In this document: one piece after another, positions 18,790 through 28,240 of the stretch
Layout: each line of letters starts with the position of its first letter
How positions within the stretch are numbered: the stretch's first letter is position 1
NCBI GenBank assembly: GCA_902517895.1
Contig: CABYEA010000004.1
Location: forward strand, 1-64,000
DNA from: an uncultured Bacteroidota bacterium
GTDB taxonomy: Bacteria; Bacteroidota; Bacteroidia; Flavobacteriales; Flavobacteriaceae
Length of the DNA stretch: 64,000 bases
Direction: 5' to 3'
The notes under the pieces: generated by a model
Told to the model about the DNA's origin: nothing
The model's input: only the letters and a program-made list of their open reading frames with translations
Database searches by the model: none
Translations under genes and position numbers: made by a program

Positions 18790-19173
18790 CTATTTCTGCA
18801 AATTCTTTGCCTCAATACTTAAGGTTGCATGTGGCACAAGCTTAAGCCTGTCTTTGGAAATGAGTTTTCCTGTAACTCTGCAAATTCCATAAGTTTTATT
18901 CTCAATTCTAATAAGCGCCGTTTTTAAGTCTCTTATAAATTTTTCTTGCCTTCGGGCTAGCTGTGAATTTGATTCCTTACTCATTACAGTGCTACCCTCA
19001 TCAAATGCCTTGAATGTTGGAGATGTATCTTCTGTTCCATTATTATGATCATTCATGTAAGCACTTTTAATAAGTTCAAGGTCATGCTTAGCCTTGTCAA
19101 TTTTTTCATTGATTAGTTTTTTAAACTCTGCCAAATCAGAATCAGAGTATCTAATATTTACATCTTTACTCAT
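18790..19173 (-). CDS. TraR/DksA family regulator, cysteine-depleted form
   Basis: 127 residues. The N-terminal half is a long coiled coil (DLAEFKKLINEKIDKAKHDLELIKSAY). The C-terminal part matches the DksA zinc-finger region in layout (TYGICRVTGKLISKDRLKLVPHATLSIEAK) but only Cys98 of the four zinc cysteines remains. The others are Thr101, Ser119 and Ala122. As I recall, this wording is common in flavobacterial homologues, so it is a lineage feature rather than local decay. DksA proteins bind the RNA polymerase secondary channel and act with ppGpp on stable-RNA promoters. The gene lies 4 bases after ileS and shares its operon. Confidence 0.92.
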   Translation of the reverse strand: MSKDVNIRYSDSDLAEFKKLINEKIDKAKHDLELIKSAYMNDHNNGTEDTSPTFKAFDEGSTVMSKESNSQLARRQEKFIRDLKTALIRIENKTYGICRVTGKLISKDRLKLVPHATLSIEAKNLQK

Positions 19174-19177
19174 AGCT

Positions 19178-22100
19178 TCAAACTTTAGTTATAAATATTT
19201 TAGTTTTTAACTTATCTAAAATTACATCTAAACCACCATCAGATTCAACATTAAATTGAATATTACTGGAAAGCGTTTCAGATTTAACGTATTCTAAATT
19301 TTTCGTTATTGCATTTTTAATTGCATCATCACCGTTGAAGGTTAAATTTATCCTATCTGTCACTTCAAAACCACTAGATTTTCTTAAGTTTTGAACTTTA
19401 CTCACTAGCTCCCTTGCGATTCCTTCATTTCTCAGCGTTTCGTCAATAGTAATATCTAGTGCTAGAGTAATATTTCCTTCATTTGCGACTAGCCATCCTT
19501 CAATATCTTTTGATGAAATTTCAAAATCATTAATGGTGAAAGTTATAGTTTTTTTGTCAATTAATAAATCTATTTTTCCTGTTTTTTCTAATTCTAAAAT
19601 ACTGCTATTATCCAATGAATTTGTGAGTTTTAAAATTTCTTTCATATATCTTCCATAAGTCGGGCCTAATTTTTTAAAGTTAGGCTTAATTGATTTCACT
19701 AATAACTCAGATTCGCCTTCTAAAAATTCAATGTTTTTAACATTAACTTCTCTCTTGATTTCATCAGAAACACTGTTGATAATTTCTTTTTGATTTAGGC
19801 TATTTACAGGGATAAGTATTTTTGATAATGGCTGTCTGACCTTAATTTTTTCCTTTGCACGAAGGGAAAGTGTTAATGATGAAATTGTTTGCGCGTATTT
19901 AACCTTTTCTTCTAATTTTAAATCAATTTTTGATTTATCAGCAACAGGAAAATCCTCCAAGTGAATACTTCCGCTAAATTTATGATTTAAATTTTTACAC
20001 AAATCAATAAACAGCCTATCCATGAAGAAAGGAGAAATTGGTGCTGATAATTTAGCAATATTTACAAGAACATCAAATAATGTTTGAAACGCTGATATTT
20101 TATCTTTTTCATAATCACCTTTCCAAAATCTTCTTCTGCTTAACCTTACATACCAATTACTAAGATTATCAATAACAAAAATATTGATTGCTCTAGCAGC
20201 TTTTGTAGGCTCATAATCATTGTAATATTCATCGACACTAATAATTAGCGAATTAAGCTCTGATAAAATCCATCTATCTAATTCTGGTCTTTGATCAAAT
20301 TCAATTTCTTTTTCATCATATTTAAATCCGTCAATATTTGCATACAATGCAAAAAAGGAATAGGTATTGTATAATGTGCCAAAAAATTTTCTTTTCACCT
20401 CATCAACTCCTTTAAGATCAAATTTCAAATTATCCCATGGGTTTGAATTTGAAATCATATACCATCTTGTAGCGTCAGGACCAAAATCGGAAAGAGTCTG
20501 AAATGGGTCGACAGCATTTCCTAACCTCTTTGACATTTTTTGGCCGTTTTTATCTAGAACAAGTCCATTTGAAACTACATTTTTATAAGACACCGAATCA
20601 AAAACCATTGAACTAATTGCATGCAGTGTATAAAACCAACCTCTTGTTTGATCAACACCTTCAGCAATAAAATCAGCAGGATAAAATCTTTTTTCATCGA
20701 TATAATCTTTATTTTCAAATGGATAGTGCCATTGGGCGTAAGGCATACTTCCCGAATCAAACCAAACATCAATTAAGTCTGATTCTCGATACATTTTTTT
20801 TCTGGTATTTGAGCATAAAATAATATTATCTACTATGTTTTTGTGAAGATCAATTTTTGAATAATTTTCATCAGAAAAATTATTAGGCTGAAAATCTGAA
20901 AAGGGATTTTTTTTCATAAAACCTGAACTAACTGATTTTTCAATTTCATTGATTAATTCCTCAATTGAACCAATACATAATTCTTCTTTCCCATCTTCAG
21001 TTCTCCAAATTGGTAAAGGAATTCCCCAAAATCTTGATCTTGAAAGGTTCCAATCATTAACATTCTCAAGCCACTTTTCGAATCTTCCCTCGCCTGTTGA
21101 TTTAGGTTTCCAGTTAATTTCTTTATTCAATGAAACCATCTTATTCCTATAATTCGAAGCCTTGATAAACCAAGAATCAATTGGATAATACAGTATTGGC
21201 TTATCAGTTCTCCAGCAATTAGGATAAGTATGTTTATACTTTTCAACCCTAAAAGCTTTATTCTCTGTTTTGAGCTTTATTGCAATTTCTACATCAACAG
21301 ATTTTTCAGGTAAATTTTCTAGTTTATAGTATTCATTTTTTACAAACTTTCCTGCAAGCTCTCCCATTTCTTCTCTAAATTTGCCCTGCAAATCTACTAA
21401 TGGTACTAATTCACCTGATTCGTCTTTAACAAGCATTGGAGGAATAGGTGGATTTGCAGCTTTTGCAACCAAAGCATCATCTGCTCCAAATGTTGGTGCA
21501 GTATGTACAATACCGGTACCATCACTAGTAGTTACAAAATCTCCGAAAATAATTCTAAATGCATTTTCAGCATTAGTAAAAGGAGTAGCATAATCTAAAA
21601 GCTGTTCGTATTTAATATTTTCTAGATCTTTTCCTCTAAAGGTTGATTTTTTATAAAAGGGGATAGACTTTGCGTCGAATTCATAGTTTTTTATTTCTTT
21701 TAGATCATTTACTTCAAAATAATTTCCGGCAAATTGCTTTGAAATCAATTCATCTGCAACAATATAATCAGCTTTTACACCTGTGTACTGATTAAATGAT
21801 TTGATTAGTGAATAATTAATATTTGGACCAACAGTAAGGGCAGTATTACTTGGCAATGTCCAAGGAGTTGTTGTCCAAGCCAAAACAAAAATATCATTTT
21901 CTGAATGTAAAAAATCTGGCAAATTATCTTTGCTCAACTTGAATTGAGCAGTTACAGTAGTGTCAGTAACGTCTTGATAAGTCCCTGGCTGATTTAATTC
22001 GTGAGAACTTATAGCCGTTCCAGCTTTTGGTGAATAAGGTTGAATTGTATAGCCCTTGTACATTAAGTCCTTATTATATATCTGTTTCAATAACCACCAT

Positions 22101-22576
22101 ACAGACTCCATGTACTTTGATGTGTAAGTTATATAAGGGTCATCTACATCAACCCAATAACCCATCTTAATGGTTAAGTCATTCCAAATATCTGTATACT
22201 TCATTACGGCCTTTTTACATTCCTTATTGTAATCTTCAATAGTGATTTTTTTGCCGATATCTTCTTTAGTAATGCCCAGAGAATTTTCAACGCCCAACTC
22301 AACAGGAAGACCGTGAGTATCCCATCCAGCTTTACGCTGAACATGAAAACCCTTCATCGTTTTGTATCTTAGAAATATATCTTTGATTGATCTTGCTAAA
22401 ACATGATGTATTCCCGGAAGACCATTTGCTGAGGGGGGGCCTTCAAAAAAGATAAATGGAGGTTTGTGTTTAGATTCTTGAATAGACTTTTTAAAAATAT
22501 CTTGATCCTCCCAGTATGAAAGAATTTCGTCTGAGATTTTAGAAAGATTTAATTTTTTATATTCCTTAAAAATCAT
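19178..22576 (-). CDS. ileS: Isoleucyl-tRNA synthetase, type 2 (IleRS2)
   Basis: 1132 residues, the long type without the C-terminal zinc finger of E. coli IleRS and with an extended end (GWLVANEGNITLALDITIDETLRNEGIARELVSKVQNLRKSSGFEVTDRI), typical of the eukaryote-like type 2 clade. It charges tRNA-Ile with isoleucine. The first class I signature reads PPSANGLPGIHHVLA: residues 55-58 are GIHH where HIGH (HxGH) is expected. The second signature is QKMSKRLGN. The CP1 editing region is present between them (AWTTTPWTLPSNTAL). Type 2 enzymes are known for low sensitivity to mupirocin. The gene heads a run with dksA 4 bases downstream. Confidence 0.97.
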   Translation of the reverse strand: MIFKEYKKLNLSKISDEILSYWEDQDIFKKSIQESKHKPPFIFFEGPPSANGLPGIHHVLARSIKDIFLRYKTMKGFHVQRKAGWDTHGLPVELGVENSLGITKEDIGKKITIEDYNKECKKAVMKYTDIWNDLTIKMGYWVDVDDPYITYTSKYMESVWWLLKQIYNKDLMYKGYTIQPYSPKAGTAISSHELNQPGTYQDVTDTTVTAQFKLSKDNLPDFLHSENDIFVLAWTTTPWTLPSNTALTVGPNINYSLIKSFNQYTGVKADYIVADELISKQFAGNYFEVNDLKEIKNYEFDAKSIPFYKKSTFRGKDLENIKYEQLLDYATPFTNAENAFRIIFGDFVTTSDGTGIVHTAPTFGADDALVAKAANPPIPPMLVKDESGELVPLVDLQGKFREEMGELAGKFVKNEYYKLENLPEKSVDVEIAIKLKTENKAFRVEKYKHTYPNCWRTDKPILYYPIDSWFIKASNYRNKMVSLNKEINWKPKSTGEGRFEKWLENVNDWNLSRSRFWGIPLPIWRTEDGKEELCIGSIEELINEIEKSVSSGFMKKNPFSDFQPNNFSDENYSKIDLHKNIVDNIILCSNTRKKMYRESDLIDVWFDSGSMPYAQWHYPFENKDYIDEKRFYPADFIAEGVDQTRGWFYTLHAISSMVFDSVSYKNVVSNGLVLDKNGQKMSKRLGNAVDPFQTLSDFGPDATRWYMISNSNPWDNLKFDLKGVDEVKRKFFGTLYNTYSFFALYANIDGFKYDEKEIEFDQRPELDRWILSELNSLIISVDEYYNDYEPTKAARAINIFVIDNLSNWYVRLSRRRFWKGDYEKDKISAFQTLFDVLVNIAKLSAPISPFFMDRLFIDLCKNLNHKFSGSIHLEDFPVADKSKIDLKLEEKVKYAQTISSLTLSLRAKEKIKVRQPLSKILIPVNSLNQKEIINSVSDEIKREVNVKNIEFLEGESELLVKSIKPNFKKLGPTYGRYMKEILKLTNSLDNSSILELEKTGKIDLLIDKKTITFTINDFEISSKDIEGWLVANEGNITLALDITIDETLRNEGIARELVSKVQNLRKSSGFEVTDRINLTFNGDDAIKNAITKNLEYVKSETLSSNIQFNVESDGGLDVILDKLKTKIFITKV

Positions 22577-22627
22577 TGGTTTTTTTAATCTATAGAGAAG
22601 ACGAAAATACTAAATTTACTTAATTAT

Positions 22628-23986
22628 TTAGGAAATCTTATCTACCAATTCCTCAACACTAGACAAATAAACTACCTGAATTTTTTTTGTTGGTATAATA
22701 TCACAGAATTTTGAAATAAATATTTTGTTGAAACCTAATTTTTCTGCTTCCTTGATTCTTTGGTCAACCCTGCTAACCGGTCTAACTTCACCAGAAAGTC
22801 CAATCTCAGCTGCAAAACAATAGTCATCAGAAATGCTTATATCATTATTGGAAGATAAAATTGCCACAATGATTGCTAGATCAGTTCCTGTATCCTCAAC
22901 TTTCAAACCTCCGGTAATATTCAAAAAAATATCCTTTGAAGCAAGATGAAAACCTGCTCTTTTTTCAAGTACCGCTAATAACATATTTAACCTCTTTGTA
23001 TTTATTCCCGTTGTACTTCTCTGAGGAGTCCCATAAACTGCTGTACTTACCAAGGCCTGAACCTCAATCAAGAAAGGCCTAGAACCTTCAACCGAAGAAC
23101 ATATAGCTGTTCCACTAAGTTTTTGATCAGAATTGCCAATAAGAATCTCAGAAGGATTCGTTATTTCCTTAAGTCCATCAGTTACCATTTCATAAATTCC
23201 GATTTCATTTGTCGATCCAAATCTATTTTTTTTAACTCTTAATATTCTATATAAATGATTTCTATCACCCTCAAATTGTAATACAGTATCGACCATATGT
23301 TCCAAAACTTTTGGTCCAGCTATATTTCCCTCTTTATTAATATGGCCGATTAACATAATTGGAATTGATGTTCTTTTTCCAAAGTTTATAAGCTCTGCAG
23401 TACATGTCTTTAGCTGTGTAATGCTCCCTTGCGTTGAATCAATTGAATTAGTTGTCAATGTTTGAATAGAATCAATGATTAAGATATTTGGTTTAATTTT
23501 TTCTGCCTGAGCAAAAATATTTTCTAATTTGTTTTCTGAATATATTAGACAATCTTTATTTGAATATTTTATTCTATTTGCCCTTATCTTAATTTGATTT
23601 TCGCTTTCTTCTCCTGAAACGTATAAAACCTTATTTCTAATCTTCAAAGATATTTGTAAAAACAAAGTACTTTTACCAATTCCAGGTTCACCTCCTAAAA
23701 GTGTAATCGAACCAAGGACAATTCCTCCACCTAATACTCTGTTAAATTCTTTATCTTGTGTTTCAATTCTGAACTCATTCTGAATCTGAATTTCGTCAAT
23801 TGAAGTTGGATTATTTGAGGCTTTATTTAGATTTGAATTTGTGTGGTCCCATATATTTTCAGTTAAAGTGTGTTTAATCTCTTCTTTAATTGAGTTCCAG
23901 CTGTTACATTTATTACATTGGCCTTGCCATTTTGCATACTCAGCACCACACTCTTGACAATGGAAAGTTGTTTTAATCTTAGACAT
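22628..23986 (-). CDS. radA: DNA repair protein RadA
   Basis: 452 residues, normal length. RadA is a RecA-like ATPase that drives branch migration in recombination. N-terminal four-cysteine zinc finger FHCQECGAEYAKWQGQCNKCNSW, Walker A GGEPGIGKST near residue 90-100, Walker B-like PNILIIDSIQTL, the RadA-specific KNRFG motif (VKKNRFGSTNEIG) and a C-terminal Lon-like domain (GGLKVEDTGTDLAIIVAILSS, AAEIGLSGEVRPV). Last gene of the panC-panD-membrane protein-esterase run, three bases after the esterase-like gene. Confidence 0.97.
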   Translation of the reverse strand: MSKIKTTFHCQECGAEYAKWQGQCNKCNSWNSIKEEIKHTLTENIWDHTNSNLNKASNNPTSIDEIQIQNEFRIETQDKEFNRVLGGGIVLGSITLLGGEPGIGKSTLFLQISLKIRNKVLYVSGEESENQIKIRANRIKYSNKDCLIYSENKLENIFAQAEKIKPNILIIDSIQTLTTNSIDSTQGSITQLKTCTAELINFGKRTSIPIMLIGHINKEGNIAGPKVLEHMVDTVLQFEGDRNHLYRILRVKKNRFGSTNEIGIYEMVTDGLKEITNPSEILIGNSDQKLSGTAICSSVEGSRPFLIEVQALVSTAVYGTPQRSTTGINTKRLNMLLAVLEKRAGFHLASKDIFLNITGGLKVEDTGTDLAIIVAILSSNNDISISDDYCFAAEIGLSGEVRPVSRVDQRIKEAEKLGFNKIFISKFCDIIPTKKIQVVYLSSVEELVDKIS

Positions 23987-23989
23987 GAA

Positions 23990-25168
23990 TTAATAATTAA
24001 AATCCTCTTTAATTCTTTCTGCTAACTCAAGTAAATAATCTTTTGTTAAACCCTCAACTTCGTTCATATTATATGAGGAGCGATATATGTGCATTGCTTT
24101 TTGTGGATTCCCAGTTTCCTCAAAAAACCTGCCTTTATAATAACTTGGTAAAATAGTTTCTGGGTATTCTTCAAAAGCAAGCTTTGAAAGATTATCGTAT
24201 AGATCAAAATACTCATTTTCTTCAATATATTCCTCTACAGCCATAAAATCATTTATTGATATCTTTTTATCCTCATCATAAAAGTCCATAATTAGTTGAT
24301 ACTTGTTTTTAAGATAATCTACAGGAGATGTATCAAGTTTTGATAAAATAGAATCATACTCTATTTTATCAATATCAGAATATAATGAATATGTGGCTCT
24401 TATTGAACTTGGGATACTAAGGGATGGTAAGATATAGTGATTTTCTTTTTCAAAAATCAAAGCTTCAAATTTTAAATTTTTATTTTCAATAGAATCCAAA
24501 GAATTTTTCAAATCAGAAACATTTTTATAAATGCTTTCAAAGTCTTTTTTAGATGTTGAGAGTGTGTAAGTAATTTTTGAATTGGTTTTTGATAATTGCT
24601 GCGTTAAATAACTATTCATGTTATTTGACATCCTTGGGCTTATTGAAATAACTCCTCGAAAAACAGGGTTTTGCTTAAGTAAAAAGAAATTTGCAAAATT
24701 AGCAGTTCTCTCCTGACCGACGATAACTTTAAAGGCTGAAATTCTAAAATTTTTAGAAATGTATGGAATTAGCTCATTAACAATAAAATCATAAAAAGAT
24801 GCAGTTGATGTAATTGGTGTATGTGTAAGATTATCAAAGACACTGGTATCTTTGAATCTTGTGTCCTTTTGATTTAAGCCAACAACTAAATTTTCAGGTA
24901 TATCCCCCCAGTATGATAAATAATCAACACTACCTGCTACCATATTGAACATATAGTCTCCATCTAAAACTATAATTAGAGGGTATTTCTTTTCTAACTC
25001 AACATTGTAGGTCCTTGGTAATTGAATCTCAATATTTCTTTTCTGATTTAAAAATTTAGATAAAATAGTGTCATGAATTCTTGAAACATATAAAGAATCT
25101 AAATTTTGGGAATTTAAAAGGTTTGCAGACAATAAGATTATTAAGAAATTAAAGAAATATTTTCTCAT
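23990..25168 (-). CDS. Esterase-fold (alpha/beta hydrolase) protein with altered nucleophile and TPR-like tail
   Basis: 392 residues with a signal peptide ending near ANLLNSQN. Residues about 45-250 follow the esterase D/Fes pattern: RNIEIQLPRTY, YPLIIVLDGDYMFN, NELIPYISKNFRIS, then the elbow strand KVIVGQERTANFANFFLLKQNPVFRGVISISP, and the late His in EKENHYILPSLSIPSS. The nucleophile elbow should read GxSxG but here is G-Q-E-R-T, with Glu153 (codon GAG) in place of Ser. Residues about 310-392 look like TPR helices (LPSYYKGRFFEETGNPQKAMHIYRSSY). It may therefore bind rather than hydrolyse. It overlaps the upstream membrane-protein gene by four bases. Confidence 0.82.
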   Translation of the reverse strand: MRKYFFNFLIILLSANLLNSQNLDSLYVSRIHDTILSKFLNQKRNIEIQLPRTYNVELEKKYPLIIVLDGDYMFNMVAGSVDYLSYWGDIPENLVVGLNQKDTRFKDTSVFDNLTHTPITSTASFYDFIVNELIPYISKNFRISAFKVIVGQERTANFANFFLLKQNPVFRGVISISPRMSNNMNSYLTQQLSKTNSKITYTLSTSKKDFESIYKNVSDLKNSLDSIENKNLKFEALIFEKENHYILPSLSIPSSIRATYSLYSDIDKIEYDSILSKLDTSPVDYLKNKYQLIMDFYDEDKKISINDFMAVEEYIEENEYFDLYDNLSKLAFEEYPETILPSYYKGRFFEETGNPQKAMHIYRSSYNMNEVEGLTKDYLLELAERIKEDFNY

Positions 25169-26124
25169 GGTTTTTTTCTGTTAATGAAAGGTAATATAAA
25201 TAAGGATAACCCGCCAAAAATTACTACCATCATTGTCTGGGATAACCAACTTACCCAACCAAAGGCTAATCCCGTGGTTGACTGAACTCCGTACCATCCA
25301 AGTGATTCTTCTACCGCAAGTGGATAGATACCTATTCCTCCGTTAGACAGCATAATTGACAATGCTGCCAGTGTAAAAGAAATCATAAATTGATAGAATG
25401 AAACTTCATGAAGTTCAATAAATGCCATTGAAGTGACCCAAAACATTAGCAAGTACATTAACCAAATAAAAATACTATGTAGAATAAATGAGTTTCTTTT
25501 TTCCATTCTGAATACAACCGTCAAACCTTTAATAATTCCTGAAAAAAAATTTAAAATCGACTTATAATATTTAGATTTTTTTAAAAACAAGATTAAGATT
25601 GTTAAAATTATTAAAATAATCACTACATATATAAAAATTACCATTAGCTCTTTTCCATCAATAAAAGAAATTAATTTGTCTGAAATTTTCTGAAATTCGA
25701 TGATTAATCCAATTCCAATAATTATTAGAATACAAATCACGTCTATTGCCCTTTCAGCGACTATGGTTCCCAAGGTCTTGTCAAGTGGTATTTTTTCATA
25801 TTTTGAAATTAATGTGGCTCTAGCTATGTCTCCTGCTCTTGGTATGGTGTAGTTGATTAAATAGGCGGAGAAAACAGCTAAAACACTATTAGTCATGCCT
25901 AGTTTATGACCCAGAGGCTCGATCAAGTACTTCCACCTATATGATCTTGATAAGTGGCTTAAAGCTCCTAAAAAAATACCTAAAAAGACCCATGAATAGT
26001 TGATATTATAAAAATATAGGGTGAAATCTGAAAAATTTATATTTCTGAAGGAAAAATATATACAGAAAACCCCAATTGAAATTGGTAATAATATTTTAAT
26101 GTATGAATTAATTTTTTTTAACAA
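25165..26124 (-). CDS. Lysylphosphatidylglycerol synthase transmembrane region / UPF0104 family membrane protein
   Basis: 319 residues, about eight hydrophobic segments, beginning with ILLPISIGVFCIYFSF and ending with LFILPFINRKK. Conserved family wording includes YRWKYLIEPLGHKL, AYLINYTIPRAGDIARATLISKYEKIPLDKTLGTIVAERAIDVI and a late glycine-rich loop (LSNGGIGIYPLAVEESLG). Family members include the flippase part of MprF and related lipid transporters. The substrate of these stand-alone proteins is not known. The gene sits between panD (1-base gap) and the esterase-like gene (4-base overlap). Confidence 0.88.
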   Translation of the reverse strand: MLKKINSYIKILLPISIGVFCIYFSFRNINFSDFTLYFYNINYSWVFLGIFLGALSHLSRSYRWKYLIEPLGHKLGMTNSVLAVFSAYLINYTIPRAGDIARATLISKYEKIPLDKTLGTIVAERAIDVICILIIIGIGLIIEFQKISDKLISFIDGKELMVIFIYVVIILIILTILILFLKKSKYYKSILNFFSGIIKGLTVVFRMEKRNSFILHSIFIWLMYLLMFWVTSMAFIELHEVSFYQFMISFTLAALSIMLSNGGIGIYPLAVEESLGWYGVQSTTGLAFGWVSWLSQTMMVVIFGGLSLFILPFINRKKP

Positions 26125-26125
26125 T

Positions 26126-26476
26126 TCAGCTTAATAAATTATTTTCCTCGTTTGGAAAAATTATAGTTGGTTTAAATTTTTTGGCTTCATCAAAGCTCAT
26201 CGAGGCATAAGTAATGAGAATTAAAATATCTCCAATGTTTACCTTTCTTGCAGCTGCACCATTTACAGTAATTTCACCCAAACCTCTAATTCCAGGGATC
26301 ACATAGGTTACTAATCTTTCGCCATTATTGTTATTTACTATATGAATCTTTTCACCCTCTATTATATTGGCCGCATCCATAAGATTTTTATCAATTGTTA
26401 TACTTCCAATATAATTTAAATCGGCACCGGTCACCTTAACTCTGTGGATTTTAGATTTTACAATTTCAATATTCAT
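26126..26476 (-). CDS. panD: Aspartate 1-decarboxylase precursor
   Basis: 116 residues, normal length. Makes beta-alanine from aspartate for pantothenate and CoA synthesis. The proenzyme cleaves itself between Gly24 and Ser25 ([10 protein letters not shown]) to create the pyruvoyl cofactor. Other family wording: [51 protein letters not shown]. It follows panC by five bases, so both substrates of pantothenate condensation are co-produced. Confidence 0.97.
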   Translation of the reverse strand: MNIEIVKSKIHRVKVTGADLNYIGSITIDKNLMDAANIIEGEKIHIVNNNNGERLVTYVIPGIRGLGEITVNGAAARKVNIGDILILITYASMSFDEAKKFKPTIIFPNEENNLLS

Positions 26477-26481
26477 GAAAA

Positions 26482-27327
26482 TTAATAAAGTTTAATATTA
26501 TCTATTAATCTAACACCCGAAACGTTGGCAGCAATAAAAGCTCTATACTTATGATTTTCTTTTAATATTGGAGTTTCTAATGTTTCTTCATCGGCGATAA
26601 CAAAATATTCCAGCTTAATTTCAGGAAAAGAGGATAAATATTCCATCACTTTTTTTTCAATCTCAAATGTGTCTAGCGTGTTAAATTTTTCTTTTGCAAA
26701 ATTAAGTGCTTTAAATAAATTTGTTGCAATTTTTTTTGAAGAAAAACTTAATTTGTTATTTCTTGAGCTTAATGCTAGTCCATCTGCATACCTGAATGTT
26801 TCACATCTAACAACTTTAGTTTTAAGTTTTTTTTCAGAAACTAGATTTTCGATTATACGCAGTTGTTGAAAATCTTTTTCTCCAAAATAGATATTGTCAG
26901 GTATAACTATTGAAAGTAGTTTATTTACCACAGTTGCAACTCCTTGAAAATGATTTAATCGATATTCACCTTCCATGTGTTTATCTAAGCCATTAAGATT
27001 AAAATGATCAGATTTTATTTCTCCAGAATAAATTTCATGGGAATCTGGATTAAATAAAATAATATCATCTGAAATTGATTTTAATAAATTAATATCATTA
27101 TCGATGTCACTTGGATAAGTTAAAAGATCATTTGAGTCATCAAATTGAGTTGGGTTTACAAAGATTGAAACTACTGTAAAATCATTTTCTAATTTAGATT
27201 TTTTTATTAAAGATGAGTGTCCTTCATGAAGCGCCCCCATTGTAGGCACTAAACCTATAATTGTGCGTTCACTTTTTAATTTAAAGAGGTGATTTTGTAT
27301 TTGTAAAATATCACTAAAAATGTGCAT
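26482..27327 (-). CDS. panC: Pantoate-beta-alanine ligase
   Basis: 281 residues, normal length. Condenses pantoate with beta-alanine using ATP. Signatures: [18 protein letters not shown] with the HxGH nucleotidyl-transfer motif, [39 protein letters not shown] and the late [11 protein letters not shown]. First gene of a minus-strand run (panC, panD, membrane protein, esterase-like, radA). It is divergent from the starch-synthase-like gene, with about 100 bases between the starts. Confidence 0.97.
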   Translation of the reverse strand: MHIFSDILQIQNHLFKLKSERTIIGLVPTMGALHEGHSSLIKKSKLENDFTVVSIFVNPTQFDDSNDLLTYPSDIDNDINLLKSISDDIILFNPDSHEIYSGEIKSDHFNLNGLDKHMEGEYRLNHFQGVATVVNKLLSIVIPDNIYFGEKDFQQLRIIENLVSEKKLKTKVVRCETFRYADGLALSSRNNKLSFSSKKIATNLFKALNFAKEKFNTLDTFEIEKKVMEYLSSFPEIKLEYFVIADEETLETPILKENHKYRAFIAANVSGVRLIDNIKLY

Positions 27328-27363
27328 TTTAATAAAAAATTAACAGGATGTAAACTTAATACA

Positions 27364-27396
27364 TTGCAATTAATCTACATAATTTTTGTAATTTTG
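27364..27396 (+). promoter_or_regulatory. Candidate promoter of the starch-synthase-like gene
   Basis: TTG at 27364-27366, 22 bases, then TAATTTTG at 27389-27396, an exact TAnnTTTG. The ORF track's TTG start (27398) lies just downstream of this box at the expected transcription start, which supports the ATG at 27431 as the true start. Confidence 0.42.
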
Positions 27397-27430
27397 CTTG
27401 CCTGTAGGGATACTTCAAAACAGTGAATTA

Positions 27431-28234
27431 ATGAAAAACAGAAAGATTTTATACGTTTCCTCTGAAGTTGTTCCGTACTTACCTGAATCAGAAATATCTT
27501 CAATGTCTTTCGAAATTCCTAAAATGGTTAACAAACAGGGTGGGCAGATCAGAATTTTTATGCCTAGATACGGAAATATTAATGAGAGAAGGCATCAACT
27601 TCACGAAGTTATTAGACTTTCAGGGCTAAATCTTGTTATTAATGATTTAGATATGCCCCTAATAATTAAAGTAGCGTCTATTCCAAAAGAGAGAATACAG
27701 GTTTACTTTATCGACAATGAGGAATACTTCAAAAGAAAAGCAACTTTGAGAGATAAAGATGGTAACCTTTTTGATGATAACGATGAGAGAGCCATATTTT
27801 TTGCAAAAGGGGTTTTTGAAACCATAAAAAGACTAAACTGGTCGCCTGATATTATACATGTTCATGGTTGGATGTCTGCATTACTTCCTTTATACTTAAA
27901 ACAAATCTATAAGGATGAGCCTATATTTAAAAACAGTAAAATTGTTACATCTATTTACGGGAATGAATTTGATAAAACTTTAAATAAAAAAATGATTGAA
28001 AAAATTATTTTCGATGAAATTGAAGAAAGCCACATTATCGATTTAGAAGACCCTACCTATGAAAATTTGATGAAAGTTGCAATTGATTCATCTGATGGTG
28101 TAATAAAAGGTTCTGAAAATATATCACCTAAAATTAACGAATTTTTAAAAAAATATAAGAAGCCTATTCTTGGGTTTAAAACTACTGATTCTTTTGCTGA
28201 ACCATATATTGATTTCTACAACAAATTATTCTGA
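27431..28234 (+). CDS. Half-length glycogen/starch synthase-like protein (GT5 N-domain only)
   Basis: 267 residues from the ATG at 27431, giving MKNRKILYVSSEVVPYLPES. The TTG of the ORF track falls at the likely transcription start. The opening strand, IRIFMPRYGNINERRHQLHEV, DERAIFFAKGVFETIKRLNWSPDIIHVHGWMSALLPLYLKQ and SKIVTSIYG match the N-terminal Rossmann domain of glycogen synthase. The C-terminal GT-B half is absent. The ADP-glucose-binding KxGGL segment, expected after SSEVVP, is replaced by ESEISSMSFEIP. Catalysis as a synthase is therefore unlikely. A short form in this place, between panC and a DUF4270 gene, is what I recall from flavobacteria. Function unknown. Confidence 0.85.
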   Translation: MKNRKILYVSSEVVPYLPESEISSMSFEIPKMVNKQGGQIRIFMPRYGNINERRHQLHEVIRLSGLNLVINDLDMPLIIKVASIPKERIQVYFIDNEEYFKRKATLRDKDGNLFDDNDERAIFFAKGVFETIKRLNWSPDIIHVHGWMSALLPLYLKQIYKDEPIFKNSKIVTSIYGNEFDKTLNKKMIEKIIFDEIEESHIIDLEDPTYENLMKVAIDSSDGVIKGSENISPKINEFLKKYKKPILGFKTTDSFAEPYIDFYNKLF

Positions 28235-28240
28235 TAGAAA

